From the NCBI GenBank assembly GCA_964242595.1, contig CAXTBC010000001.1, positions 54,711-118,710 on the forward strand: a stretch of DNA of 64,000 nt. Direction: 5' to 3'. The notes beneath the pieces are model-generated. The model ran no database searches and was not told the DNA's origin. It worked only from the letters and a program-made list of their open reading frames with translations. The translations under genes and the position numbers were made by a program. Position 1 is the stretch's first letter, and every line of letters starts with the position of its first letter. Source of the DNA: BOG-908 sp964242595 (lineage in GTDB: Bacteria > Pseudomonadota > Alphaproteobacteria > Acetobacterales > Acetobacteraceae). Positions 44,547 through 52,623 of this stretch are shown piece by piece.

Positions 44547-45617
44547 ATGTCACAGCCCGACCGACCCCGCCCTCGCGCGCCGCTTCCCTCGCTGATCGTG
44601 ATAGCGGCCGTGGTGGGCGCCACCGCCACCGCCTTCGCCTATACCGCAGGCTGGCTCTCGCCGCACCGACTGACCCCGTCTCTGATCGTGGCCGGCTTCC
44701 ACGCGCCCAAGCCGGCCGATCTCGGCCACCGGCGTAACCACGCCAAAGGCGTTTGCTTCACAGGCCTGTTCGAAGCCAACGGCTCCGGCGCAACGCTGTC
44801 TCGGGCAGGAGTGTTCGTCACCGGCGCCTACCCGGTGGTGGGCCGGTTAAACCTCGGCACGCCCAATCCCGTGGCAAAGGACGCCAGCGTCCGGGTGCGC
44901 GGCCTCAGCATCCAGGTCAAGCCGCCGGGCGGCCAGGAATGGCGCAGCGGCATGATCAACGCCCCGTTGTTCTCGGTCTCCACGCCGCAAGCCTTCTATG
45001 CCATGCTGATCGCCACCGGCTCGAAGGACCCGAACACGATGGCCGCCTTCGTCGCGGCCCACCCCGAGTTCAAGCCTTTCGGCGTCTGGGCCAAGACTGG
45101 GTCCTGGACCGGTTCCTACGCCGAGGAACGCTACAACAGCCTAAACGCCTTCCGCTTCATCGACGCGTCCGGCACCGCGCATGCCGTCCGCTGGTCGATG
45201 CTGCCGGCGGCGCAACCGGTCACGATCGATCCCGCATCTCTCGAAGCCGGCGGTCCCGACGTGCTGGAGCAGGAGATCACCAGGCGCGTGCAGGCCGGCC
45301 CGGTGCGCTGGACCATGCAGGTGACGGTGGCTGAACCGACCGACCCCACCGCAGATCCCACCAAGCCGTGGCCAGCTGACCGGCGCACGCTCGATGTCGG
45401 CACGCTGGTGGTGAACCAGATGCAGCCCGAGCGCGACGGACCATGTCGCGACATCAACTACGACCCCACCGTGCTGCCGGACGGCATCGCCACCTCGGAC
45501 GATCCCTTCCCGGCAGCGCGCTCGGCTGCCTACGCGGTCTCCTACGATCGGCGCACGGCGGAGGCCGCCGACTACCCGCGAACAGCACCCATCCACGGGG
45601 AGGGAGCCCGTCCATGA
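44547..45617 (+). CDS. Catalase-related peroxidase (SrpA-like minicatalase), membrane anchored
   Basis: 356 residues, starting after a strong AAGGAGG site. An N-terminal hydrophobic segment (LPSLIVIAAVVGATATAFAYTAG) suggests export with a membrane anchor. Core catalase features are NHAKGVCFTGLFEANG with catalytic His65 and the C-terminal ARSAAYAVSYDRR carrying the proximal heme Tyr. It lacks the extra domains of full catalases (about 480 residues or more). SrpA-like enzymes use peroxide to oxidise organic substrates and have low catalase activity. Its stop overlaps the cytochrome b561 start by four bases. Confidence 0.9.
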   Translation: MSQPDRPRPRAPLPSLIVIAAVVGATATAFAYTAGWLSPHRLTPSLIVAGFHAPKPADLGHRRNHAKGVCFTGLFEANGSGATLSRAGVFVTGAYPVVGRLNLGTPNPVAKDASVRVRGLSIQVKPPGGQEWRSGMINAPLFSVSTPQAFYAMLIATGSKDPNTMAAFVAAHPEFKPFGVWAKTGSWTGSYAEERYNSLNAFRFIDASGTAHAVRWSMLPAAQPVTIDPASLEAGGPDVLEQEITRRVQAGPVRWTMQVTVAEPTDPTADPTKPWPADRRTLDVGTLVVNQMQPERDGPCRDINYDPTVLPDGIATSDDPFPAARSAAYAVSYDRRTAEAADYPRTAPIHGEGARP

Positions 45618-46189
45618 CCGCCACCACTGTCACCGTCGTTCCCCCCCGCTTCACCCCGTTGCAGCGCGTGCTGCACTGGCTGATGGCAGCCTGCATCCTG
45701 TCCATGTTGTTCATCGGTGTCGGCATGGTCTCCACGGTCAGCCAGCGCTACCTGACGCTGGTCTCGATCCACAAGCCGCTCGGCATCGCCATCCTGGTGC
45801 TGGTGCTGGTCCGGATCGTGGTGCGCCTGCGTTTCGGCGCTCCGCCGCTGCCGGCCGACCTGCCAGAACCGATGAAGCTCGCGGCCAGCCTGTCCCACTA
45901 CGCCTTCTACGCGCTGATGGTTGCGATGCCGCTGATCGGCTGGGGCATGCTGTCCGCCGCAGCCTTTCCTGTGCAGGTGCTTGGCTTTACCCTGCCGCCG
46001 ATCCTGCCGCAGAGCGACGCCCTGCACAGCCTGCTATGGACCGCGCACCGCACGTTGGCCTTCGCGTTCTTCGCGTTGATCATGCTGCATCTTGGCGCCG
46101 CGTTGTTCCACGCACTGGTCCGCCGAGACGGGGTGTTCGAAGCGATGGCACCGGTGCCGGACCGCAGCGTCGCCACCGCGGCCGAGTAG
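45614..46189 (+). CDS. Cytochrome b561 family membrane protein
   Basis: 191 residues, four hydrophobic segments. The N-terminal PLQRVLHWLMAACILSMLF with His21, SIHKPLG with His53, and the C-terminal TAHRTLAFAFFALIMLHLGAALFHAL with His145 and His159 carry the expected heme-ligand histidines. It should pass electrons from quinol across the inner membrane. Overlap with the minicatalase gene implies a joint role: the peroxidase could receive electrons from the quinone pool through this protein. This pairing is seen in other proteobacteria; the electron path is inference. Confidence 0.92.
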   Translation: MTATTVTVVPPRFTPLQRVLHWLMAACILSMLFIGVGMVSTVSQRYLTLVSIHKPLGIAILVLVLVRIVVRLRFGAPPLPADLPEPMKLAASLSHYAFYALMVAMPLIGWGMLSAAAFPVQVLGFTLPPILPQSDALHSLLWTAHRTLAFAFFALIMLHLGAALFHALVRRDGVFEAMAPVPDRSVATAAE

Positions 46190-46221
46190 GCCAGGTATCG
46201 ACGATCGGAGGGCTTGACCTC

Positions 46222-46330
46222 AAAGCAGGCATGGGGCTCTGCCTCAAACCCCGTCGTGCGTAACACGCAGTCGCGCGACCAGGCCTCGAGGCACCAGACC
46301 CCCAATCTGTTTGAGGCACCAGACCTCGGG
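46222..46330 (+). repeat. Family G GC-rich hairpin repeat, copy 2 (long form)
   Basis: GGGGCTCTGCCTC, then CCCCGTCGTGCGTAACACGCAG and a second GAGGCACCAGACC unit. Unlike the 4706 copy it carries an extra hairpin (GTGCGTAACACGC) in the middle; the 58806 copy, inverted, has the same kind of insert. It lies right after the b561 gene. Confidence 0.75.
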
Positions 46331-46404
46331 GCGACGACGAAGTGGTATTCACGCACGCGTCGTCAGGCCGCTACGCCTGACGGCCGTGGAGGCCTGATCT
46401 CTCA

Positions 46405-46455
46405 CGAGGCAGAAGCTTCTTGCCTCTTTTTCTCGAAAAAGAAGGTTTCCTCGCT
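46405..46455 (+). repeat. Family A hairpin repeat, B-type arm
   Basis: AGAAGCTTCTTGCCTCTTTTTCTCGAAAAAGAAGGTTTCCTCGC: the CTTTTTCTCGAAAAAG stem shared with the copies at 8818, 49916 and 59634. It lies between the family G copy and the DUF1328 gene. Confidence 0.75.
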
Positions 46456-46546
46456 TCCCGAACACCCTAACGAACGCACGGCACACCCCGGCGTTGGACA
46501 ATCCGGCAAGGGCGAACCCCGCCCCCGACGACCGGAGTGTCAACCA

Positions 46547-46720
46547 ATGCTGAGATACGCCCTCCTCTTCGCCCTCATCTCCATCATCGCCGGCGTCCTC
46601 GGCTTCAGCGGCATCTCGGCAGCCACCGCCGGCATCGCCAAGATATTCTTCTTCATCGCCATCGCCATCTTCCTGCTGTTCGTCATCCTGGCCATCACCG
46701 GCATCAACCTGATCAGCTAG
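46547..46720 (+). CDS. DUF1328 (YtjA-like) small membrane protein
   Basis: 57 residues from the ATG at 46547 (MLRYALLFALIS). Two hydrophobic helices: ALLFALISIIAGVLGFSGIS and IAKIFFFIAIAIFLLFVILAITG. This exact layout is the DUF1328 family, found across proteobacteria and often induced by stress; function unknown. The frame is open upstream, but the small size and the start are typical. The DUF1003 gene follows after 20 bases. Confidence 0.92.
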   Translation: MLRYALLFALISIIAGVLGFSGISAATAGIAKIFFFIAIAIFLLFVILAITGINLIS

Positions 46721-46740
46721 GCACAGGGACAGCACCCGCC

Positions 46741-47286
46741 TTGGCCGACGAGGAACACGCGCCGGAAATGGTCCGGCGCAACATCGAACGCGTGCTCCGC
46801 CTCGAGGAGTACGCGTCCCGCAGCAAGACAACCCCTGACGCGGTGATCGACTGGATCGGCCGCTTCGTCGGCACGCTCACCTTCGTGGCGATCCACCTGG
46901 CCCTGTTCGCCACCTGGACCACCCTCAACAGCGGCGCCTTCCACCTGATCACCCCGTTCGACCCCTACCCGTTCAACTTCCTCTCCATGGTCTCCTCGTG
47001 CGAGGCGGTCATCCTGACCGCCATCGTGCTGATGGCACAGAACCGCCTCAAGGGCCTGGCGGACCGGCGCGACCACTTCGACTTGCAGGTCAACCTGATG
47101 GCCGAACAGGAAGCCTCCATCACCATCCAAATGCTCGACAGGATCAGTCGCAAACTCGGCGTCACCCAGGAAAACCCCGAAGAAGCCCTGGCGCTGAGCC
47201 GCACCTCGTCTCTCGAACACGTCGTCGAGGAACTCCACGCGCAGTTGCCGGACAGCGAGACGACGGACCTGCCAGGGCCGGAGTAG
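46741..47286 (+). CDS. DUF1003 family membrane protein
   Basis: 181 residues from a TTG (AGGGACAG ten bases upstream); an ATG nine codons on is the alternative. Family features: DWIGRFVGTLTFVAIHLALFATWTTLN, FDPYPFNFLSMVSSCEAVILTAIVLMAQNR and RRDHFDLQVNLMAEQEASITIQMLDRI. Two membrane helices sit between charged ends. Function is unknown. It follows DUF1328, probably in the same transcript, and a family A repeat starts about 17 bases after its stop. Confidence 0.92.
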   Translation: MADEEHAPEMVRRNIERVLRLEEYASRSKTTPDAVIDWIGRFVGTLTFVAIHLALFATWTTLNSGAFHLITPFDPYPFNFLSMVSSCEAVILTAIVLMAQNRLKGLADRRDHFDLQVNLMAEQEASITIQMLDRISRKLGVTQENPEEALALSRTSSLEHVVEELHAQLPDSETTDLPGPE

Positions 47287-47302
47287 GGGGGGGGAAGCAA
47301 GG

Positions 47303-47371
47303 AAGGAAGGCCTTCTTTTCTGAAGAAAAGAAGCAAAAGACTTTTGTCAGTGCTGTCGCGGACTGGCTGAG
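47303..47371 (+). repeat. Family A AT-rich hairpin repeat, copy 3
   Basis: AAGGCCTTCTTTTCTGAAG then AAAAGAAGCAAAAGACTTTTG and GTGCTGTCGCGGAC. The stem CTTCTTTTC/GAAAAGAAG is perfect. It directly follows the DUF1003 stop and marks the edge of the AT-richer insertion that follows. Confidence 0.85.
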
Positions 47372-47729
47372 CTGTTCGGCTTCATTATAAGAGACAGTTG
47401 GTTGTTCTCCGAAGAAGATGTTGTGCCGCCCGAACGGCGACTTCAACCAGTCGGTAGCTGATGGAATAAACCGGAGGCGAACGGGCAGCTATGGAGCGAG
47501 GACCTGTGATAAGCGGCCATCCGCCGGCGATCCCCGGTCGGCAGCTATCGACCGCATCTACGACGTTCACGCGTTGTCGACGGGTCTCCAACAGCGGTCA
47601 TTCCCGCAGCACCGTCTGACGCCGGCTCAGCGTCGATCGTGGCCATCCAGCGACGGTAGACTACGCCCACCCCTTGCACTGGAGCGTCGGGAACAGGAGT
47701 GTAGAGAGCACCTAGAGGTCCCGTAAGAA
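47372..47729. other. Intergenic region between DUF1003 repeat and HEPN-like gene
   Basis: About 360 bases with no gene recognised. It contains TATAAGAGACAG at 47386-47397, identical to the end of the Tn5-type mosaic end used in some sequencing libraries; see findings. The remainder is moderately GC-rich and joins to the AT-rich gene at 47730. Confidence 0.4.
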
Positions 47730-48401
47730 ATGCCAATCAACGATGAAATTCGCTCTGCATCTCTTGCATATATCGAAGCACATCTGATCGATGAAAGTTT
47801 AATAAGAACAGGCTTTTCTTTTATACAGGACGAACGACTGATTGATTTAATCGTTCTGGAGCTTAAGTCGGCTCGTTACATATTCAGGGTCATGGAGATG
47901 CTTGATCTCCGCGATACGTTCTCACATCCATTCTGCAAATTCCAGATTATACAATATGCGGGCGTCATTGAAGCCGCCGTTGATCATCTGCTGTTTGACA
48001 GGACATACACCAACCCGAAATTGGCGGAGAAAGTCGACCAAGCTAGAGATCGTCTCCAGAAAAGTGAAACATTGAGGACTGTGTCCGGTTTAGCATCTAA
48101 AACAAGCATAACATTCGACGGAAAAGATGCGTTTTTTGCTATTTTGGCAAAAAATATCAAACATAGAGTTAACATAAACTTTGATGATAGATTAAAAGAA
48201 TGCTTAGGCTTGAGTTTTATTGATCAGCGTCTTTCAACCGAGCTATCTGGTTTCTATAAACAGCGTCACTCTGTACATCTCTCGGCAAAATTAAAACACA
48301 GCATATCTATCGAATTAGGGGATACGAGGCGCGCGTTCAGACGCATAAACGCGTTATGCGAAAACGTGAAGCGTGGCTTTCAAAAGCATCAAGAGCCGTA
48401 A
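47730..48401 (+). CDS. HEPN-like protein, function unknown, in AT-rich island
   Basis: 223 residues. The gene is strikingly AT-rich against the window average and lies alone between core genes. The protein is mostly helical. In its C-terminal quarter, YKQRHSVHL (Arg179, His183) followed by an amphipathic helix resembles the Arg-x(3-6)-His ribonuclease motif of HEPN domains, specifically the RNxIHL form. Many such HEPN proteins act in phage defence or toxin-antitoxin pairs; no partner gene is adjacent. The family assignment rests on this short motif and helical pattern, so it is tentative. Confidence 0.6.
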   Translation: MPINDEIRSASLAYIEAHLIDESLIRTGFSFIQDERLIDLIVLELKSARYIFRVMEMLDLRDTFSHPFCKFQIIQYAGVIEAAVDHLLFDRTYTNPKLAEKVDQARDRLQKSETLRTVSGLASKTSITFDGKDAFFAILAKNIKHRVNINFDDRLKECLGLSFIDQRLSTELSGFYKQRHSVHLSAKLKHSISIELGDTRRAFRRINALCENVKRGFQKHQEP

Positions 48402-48703
48402 CACCCATGCCAGCCATCGGCCAGTTCACACCAATATGGAAGGTCGGCCATTTGGGTTCCGCCGTAAAGCGGACAGGCAGCTACCCACCAAACTTCACCA
48501 TCTAGGTAGGTGAACGTGACGTCCGCTTCGTAGCGACAGCCTGGCTCGCCTGACGACCGAAATCAGGCGCAAATCGGGCCCTGCATCCAGCGCAGCAAAA
48601 CCTCGTCGACCTCTCTTGGCTAACCTGATTCTGAGCGTATCTCAACGAAATACGCGCGAGGCAACCTCACGCCCTCAACCCTCTCTCCAACAGCCCCGCC
48701 CCC
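48402..48703. other. Intergenic region between HEPN-like gene and leuB
   Basis: About 300 bases. Composition returns toward the core GC level within it, so the right edge of the AT-rich insertion lies here. No gene, direct repeat or tRNA-like attachment site was seen by eye. Confidence 0.4.
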
Positions 48704-49816
48704 CTAACAAGTCCCCTTCTCCAACTCCCGCAACACCGCCTCCCCCATCACACCCGTCCCCACCCGAGCCGCGCCCGGCGCCATGATGTCGGCCGTCCGC
48801 AACCCGTTGTTCAGCACGCGAACGATTGCCCGCTCCAGATCGCCCGCCATCTCCTCCATCCCGAAAGACGTGCGCAGCAGCATCGCAAAACTCAACATCT
48901 GCGCCAGCGGGTTGGCAATCCCCCGCCCCGCAATGTCCGGCGCGCTGCCGTGGATAGGCTCGTACAGTGCGTGCCGGCGTCCGTCCTCCTGCACCGCGCC
49001 CAGCGTGGCCGAGGGCAGCATCCCCAGGCTCCCCGTCAGCATCGCCGCCAAATCCGAAAGCAGGTCGCCGAACAAATTCGTCGTCACGATCACGTCGAAC
49101 TGCAGCGGCTGGCGCACCATCTGCATCGCGCAATTGTCCGCCAGCACGTGCGTCAGCGTCACGTCGGGATACTCGGCCGCACCCAGCGCGGTCATCGTCT
49201 CGCGCCACAGCAGGCCGCTCTCCATCACGTTGGATTTCTCCACGCTCGCCACCCGATGCTTGCGCAGCCGCGCCAGCTCGAACGCCACGCGGCCCACCCG
49301 CTCTATCTCGTGCGTGGCGTACACTTCAGTGTTCACGCCCCGCCGGCTGCCGTCAGCCAGCGTCTCCACGCCGCGCGGCTCGCCGAAATAGATGCCTCCG
49401 GTGCTCTCGCGCACGATCATCATGTCCAGCCCGCGCACGATCTCAGGCTTCAACGAACTCGCACTCACCAACGGGTCGTACACCACCGCCGGCCGCAAAT
49501 TGGCGAACAGTCCCAGCTCCTGCCGCAACCCCAAAATGGCCACCTCGGGCCGCTTGTCGAACCCCACATGCGCCCAGGCCGGCCCGCCCACCGCGCCGAA
49601 CAGCACCGCGTCCGCCGCCCGCGCCAGCGCCACCGTGCTCTCAGCCAACGGTGTGCCGCGCGCGTCGATCGACGCGCCGCCCACCAGGTCCTCCTCCACC
49701 TCGAACACCACGCCGCGGCGGCGCGCCAGCCAGTCGACCACGCGCTTCACCTCACGCATCACTTCGGGGCCGATGCCGTCTCCCGGGAGCAGCAGCAGTT
49801 TCTTGTGCGTGGTCAT
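48704..49816 (-). CDS. leuB: 3-isopropylmalate dehydrogenase
   Basis: 370 residues, full length. Features: LLLPGDGIGPEVM at the N-terminus, IVRESTGGIYFGEPRG, and DVIVTTNLFGDLLSDLAAMLTGSLGMLPSA (substrate and NAD binding), then YEPIHGSAPDIAGRGIANPLAQ. It oxidises and decarboxylates 3-isopropylmalate in leucine synthesis. Order leuC-leuD-leuB is on the minus strand, with two family A repeats between leuD and leuB. A GTG or other start is not needed; the ATG at 49816 is normal. Confidence 0.98.
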   Translation of the reverse strand: MTTHKKLLLLPGDGIGPEVMREVKRVVDWLARRRGVVFEVEEDLVGGASIDARGTPLAESTVALARAADAVLFGAVGGPAWAHVGFDKRPEVAILGLRQELGLFANLRPAVVYDPLVSASSLKPEIVRGLDMMIVRESTGGIYFGEPRGVETLADGSRRGVNTEVYATHEIERVGRVAFELARLRKHRVASVEKSNVMESGLLWRETMTALGAAEYPDVTLTHVLADNCAMQMVRQPLQFDVIVTTNLFGDLLSDLAAMLTGSLGMLPSATLGAVQEDGRRHALYEPIHGSAPDIAGRGIANPLAQMLSFAMLLRTSFGMEEMAGDLERAIVRVLNNGLRTADIMAPGAARVGTGVMGEAVLRELEKGTC

Positions 49817-49835
49817 CAGAACCCCCGAAAGTAAG

Positions 49836-49894
49836 CAAGGCCTTCTTTTCTGAAGAAAAGAAGCAAAAGACTTTTATCCGCGCTGTCGCGGACC
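49836..49894 (+). repeat. Family A AT-rich hairpin repeat, copy 4 (A arm)
   Basis: CAAGGCCTTCTTTTCTGAAG and AAAAGAAGCAAAAGACTTTT, followed by CGCGCTGTCGCGGACC. It sits between leuB and leuD, upstream of the leuB start, within what would otherwise be one leu transcript. Confidence 0.85.
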
Positions 49895-49915
49895 TTTCAA
49901 CAACGCGCGCGCAAA

Positions 49916-49963
49916 GTCAGCAAAAGCTTTTGGTTTTTTTCTCGAAAAAGAACTCTTCCTTTC
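49916..49963 (-). repeat. Family A hairpin repeat, copy 4 (B arm)
   Basis: AGCAAAAGCTTTTGGTTTTTTTCTCGAAAAAGAACTCTTCC. It is the opposite-facing partner of the 49836 arm about 22 bases away, the same A then B layout as 8744-8876. It ends directly at the leuD stop. Confidence 0.85.
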
Positions 49964-50590
49964 CTAACCTACCGCAATCGCCGGCAACCAAGGCTGCGCT
50001 TCCCCGCGACACGCCTCGAACGCGTCGATCGCCGAACCCCGCTGCATCGTCTGCCCGATCTCGTCCAGCCCGCCCAGCAGCATCTCCCGCCGCAACTTGT
50101 CCACGCTGAACCCGATCTCCTCGCCGTTCGGCCGCACCACCACCTGCCGCTCCAGATCCACCGTGACGCGCGCGTTGGCGCCCAACTGCGCATCCTGCAT
50201 CAGCAGGTCGCACACCGCGCGGGGCAGGGCGATCGGCAGCACGCCGTTCTTGAAGCAGTTGGTGTGGAAGATGTCGGCGAAATCCGGCGCGATCACGCAG
50301 CGTATGCCGAAATCCAGCAGTGCCCACGGCGCGTGTTCGCGCGAACTCCCGCACCCGAAGTTTTCATGCGCGATCAGGATCTCCGCCGAACGGTAGGCCG
50401 GCCGGTTCAGCACGAACTCCCCTCGCTCCGCCCCGCTATCGTCGTAACGCAGGTTGGCGAACAAATGCACGCCCAGCCCGCTGCGCCGAATCGTCTTGAG
50501 GAAGCGGGCAGGGATGATCTTGTCGGTATCCACGTTGGCCACCGGCATCGGCGCCGCCACGCCCGTCAGCACCGTGAACGCCTGCATCAT
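49964..50590 (-). CDS. leuD: 3-isopropylmalate dehydratase small subunit
   Basis: 208 residues from the ATG at 50590, which overlaps the leuC stop as ATGA. Features: MQAFTVLTGVAAPMPVANVDTDKIIPARFLKTI, ENFGCGSSREHAPWALLDFGIRCVIAPDFADIFHTNCFKNGVLPI. With LeuC it isomerises 2-isopropylmalate to 3-isopropylmalate. An open upstream extension to 50785 lies within leuC and is not used. The HANVDTDKIIPARFLK-type N-terminus marks it as the biosynthetic copy, in contrast to the one at 28778. Confidence 0.97.
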   Translation of the reverse strand: MMQAFTVLTGVAAPMPVANVDTDKIIPARFLKTIRRSGLGVHLFANLRYDDSGAERGEFVLNRPAYRSAEILIAHENFGCGSSREHAPWALLDFGIRCVIAPDFADIFHTNCFKNGVLPIALPRAVCDLLMQDAQLGANARVTVDLERQVVVRPNGEEIGFSVDKLRREMLLGGLDEIGQTMQRGSAIDAFEACRGEAQPWLPAIAVG

Positions 50591-51987
50591 ACCAGCTCCC
50601 GCACGTCGCACAGATGCCCGGTCACCGCCGCGGCCGCCGCCATCGCCGGCGAGACCAGATGTGTGCGCCCGCCCGGCCCCTGCCGCCCCTCGAAATTCCT
50701 GTTGCTGGTGCTGGCACAACGCTGGCCCGCCGTCAGCTTGTCCGGGTTCATCGCCAGGCACATCGAACAGCCGGGCTCGCGCCACTCGAACCCCGCCTCG
50801 GTCAGCACGCGGTCCAGGCCCTCCGCCTCGGCCGCCAGCTTCACCAGGCCGGAACCCGGCACCACCATCGCCCGCACGCCCGCCGCCACCCGCCGCCCGC
50901 GCACCACCGCTGCCGCAGCCCGGATGTCCTCGATCCGCCCGTTCGTGCAGCTACCGATGAACACCACGTCCACCGGCACCTCGGCCAGCCTCTGCCCGGG
51001 CACCAGCGCCATGTAGTCCAGCATGCGCACCAGTTCCGCCCGCTTGGCCGCGTCGTCCACCGCCGCCGGGTCCGGCACCACGCCGGTGATCGGCGCCACC
51101 GCCTCCGGGCTCGTCCCCCAGCTCACCATCGGCGCGATCTCCGCCGCGTCCATCACCACAATGCTGTCGTACACAGCATCCGCGTCGGAAGCCAGGCTCC
51201 GCCAATACGTCACCGCCGCGTCGAACGCCTCGCCCTGTGGCGCGAAAGGCCGCCCGCGCACGTAGTCGAACGTCACGTCGTCGGGCGCCACCATCCCCGC
51301 CCGCGCGCCCGCCTCGATGGACATGTTGCACACCGTCAGCCGCCCGGCCATGTCCAGCCCGCGCACCGCCGCGCCGGCGAACTCGATCACGTGCCCCGTG
51401 CCGCCCGCCGTCCCGATGCGACCGATCACCGCCAACACCAGGTCTTTCGCCGTAACCCCGGGTGCCAGCACGCCGTCCACCCGCACCAGCATGTTCTTCG
51501 CCGGTCGCTGCAGCAACGTCTGCGTCGCCAGCACGTGCTCCACCTCGCTGGTGCCGATCCCGAACGCCAGCGCCCCCAGCGCCCCATGCGTGGACGTATG
51601 CGAATCCCCGCAAACGATCGTCATCCCCGGCAAGGAAATCCCCTGCTCAGGCCCCACGATGTGCACGATCCCCTGCCGCGCATCCAGCAGCGGAAAGTAG
51701 GGCACCCCGAACTCGGCCACGTTGCGCTCAAGCGTCTCCACCTGCAGCCGGCTCTCTGCCTCAGCAATCCCCGCCCGCCGGTCGCTGGTCGGCACGTTGT
51801 GGTCCGTCACCGCGATCGTGGCGTCCGGCCGCCGTACCCGTCGCCCCGCCACCCGCAGCCCCTCGAAGGCCTGCGGCGACGTCACCTCGTGCACAAGGTG
51901 ACGGTCGATGTACAGCACGCACGTGCCGTCCTCGAGCCGCTCCACCACGTGCGCGTCCCAAACCTTGTCGAAGAGCGTCCTGGGCAT
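50587..51987 (-). CDS. leuC: 3-isopropylmalate dehydratase large subunit
   Basis: 466 residues from the ATG at 51987 (AGGAG eight bases upstream). Iron-sulfur ligands are in GSCTNGRIED and GCSMC; CGDSHTSTHGALGALAFGIGTSE and PHGGRTHLVSP-like ends are standard. It works with LeuD in leucine synthesis. Its start lies about 25 bases from the large inverted repeat that separates it from rplS. It is the biosynthetic copy; the diverged second copy is at 29414. Confidence 0.97.
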   Translation of the reverse strand: MPRTLFDKVWDAHVVERLEDGTCVLYIDRHLVHEVTSPQAFEGLRVAGRRVRRPDATIAVTDHNVPTSDRRAGIAEAESRLQVETLERNVAEFGVPYFPLLDARQGIVHIVGPEQGISLPGMTIVCGDSHTSTHGALGALAFGIGTSEVEHVLATQTLLQRPAKNMLVRVDGVLAPGVTAKDLVLAVIGRIGTAGGTGHVIEFAGAAVRGLDMAGRLTVCNMSIEAGARAGMVAPDDVTFDYVRGRPFAPQGEAFDAAVTYWRSLASDADAVYDSIVVMDAAEIAPMVSWGTSPEAVAPITGVVPDPAAVDDAAKRAELVRMLDYMALVPGQRLAEVPVDVVFIGSCTNGRIEDIRAAAAVVRGRRVAAGVRAMVVPGSGLVKLAAEAEGLDRVLTEAGFEWREPGCSMCLAMNPDKLTAGQRCASTSNRNFEGRQGPGGRTHLVSPAMAAAAAVTGHLCDVRELV

Positions 51988-52011
51988 CTGGCGGGCTCCT
52001 GCGGAAAGGAA

Positions 52012-52209
52012 GGCAAGGCCGGGGGCTCTGCCCCTGGACCCCGCTGGGGACAAGTCCCCAGACCCCGGCTTCGCCTTAGGGAGTGTGCGAAGGGGGCCAC
52101 AGTAACCTGGCCAAGACGTGTGCGCCCCCCTTCGCACACTCCCTAAACAAACAGGTTCTAAGGATTTGTCCTTAGCGGGGGTCCAGGGGGCAGAGCCCCC
52201 TGGCCTTAC
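52012..52209. repeat. Long inverted repeat built from two family G copies
   Basis: The left arm (52012-52100) reads AAGGCCGGGGGCTCTGCCCC, TGGACCCCGCTGGGG and GGGAGTGTGCGAAGGGGGCC. The right arm (about 52121-52209) carries the reverse complement: GCCCCCCTTCGCACACTCCC, then GGGGGTCCAGGGGGCAGAG and CCCCCTGGCCTT. The loop is about 20 bases. The right end abuts the rplS stop and the left end is near the leuC start. As RNA it would form a very stable hairpin, so it probably isolates the ribosomal and leucine units. Confidence 0.9.
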
Positions 52210-52595
52210 TCGGCCGCAGCCACGTCCTTGGGCACCTCGCGCGCCTTCTCGGCGATACGCGCCGACTTGCCCCGCCGCCCACGCAGGTAATACAGCTTAG
52301 CCCGCCGCACATCGCCGCGCCGCACCACCTCGATCTCGGCAATCTGCGGCGAGTACAGCGGGAACACCCGCTCCACACCCTCGCCGTAGCTGATCTTGCG
52401 CACCGTAAAACTGCTGTTCAGCCCGCGGTTGCTGCGCGCGATACACACGCCCTCGTAAGCCTGCACCCGCGTCCGCTCGCCTTCCACAACGCGCACGCTC
52501 ACCTTCAGCGTGTCGCCAGGCGCAAATGTCGGCACCGCGCGCGCGGCAGTCAGGCGGGCCATCTCTTCGGCCTCGAACGTCTGGAGCAGGTTCAT
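52206..52595 (-). CDS. rplS: 50S ribosomal protein L19
   Basis: 129 residues from the ATG at 52595. Features: PTFAPGDTLKVSVRVVEGERTRVQAYEGVCIARSNRGLNSSFTVRKISYGEGVERVFPLYSP and RRGDVRRAKLYYLRGRRGKSARI, near-identical to other L19 proteins. It lies downstream of trmD in the conserved order ffh-rpsP-rimM-trmD-rplS. The C-terminus is slightly extended (AEKAREVPKDVAAAE). A longer frame upstream belongs to trmD sequence and is not used. Confidence 0.98.
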   Translation of the reverse strand: MNLLQTFEAEEMARLTAARAVPTFAPGDTLKVSVRVVEGERTRVQAYEGVCIARSNRGLNSSFTVRKISYGEGVERVFPLYSPQIAEIEVVRRGDVRRAKLYYLRGRRGKSARIAEKAREVPKDVAAAE

Positions 52596-52623
52596 CGTGA
52601 CAATCCTTTGTCTTGCAAGTTGA

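Noticed and set aside
50614..52146. Plus-strand open frame of about 510 codons opposite leuC
   Set aside because: His/Arg-rich shadow of an unmistakable leuC.
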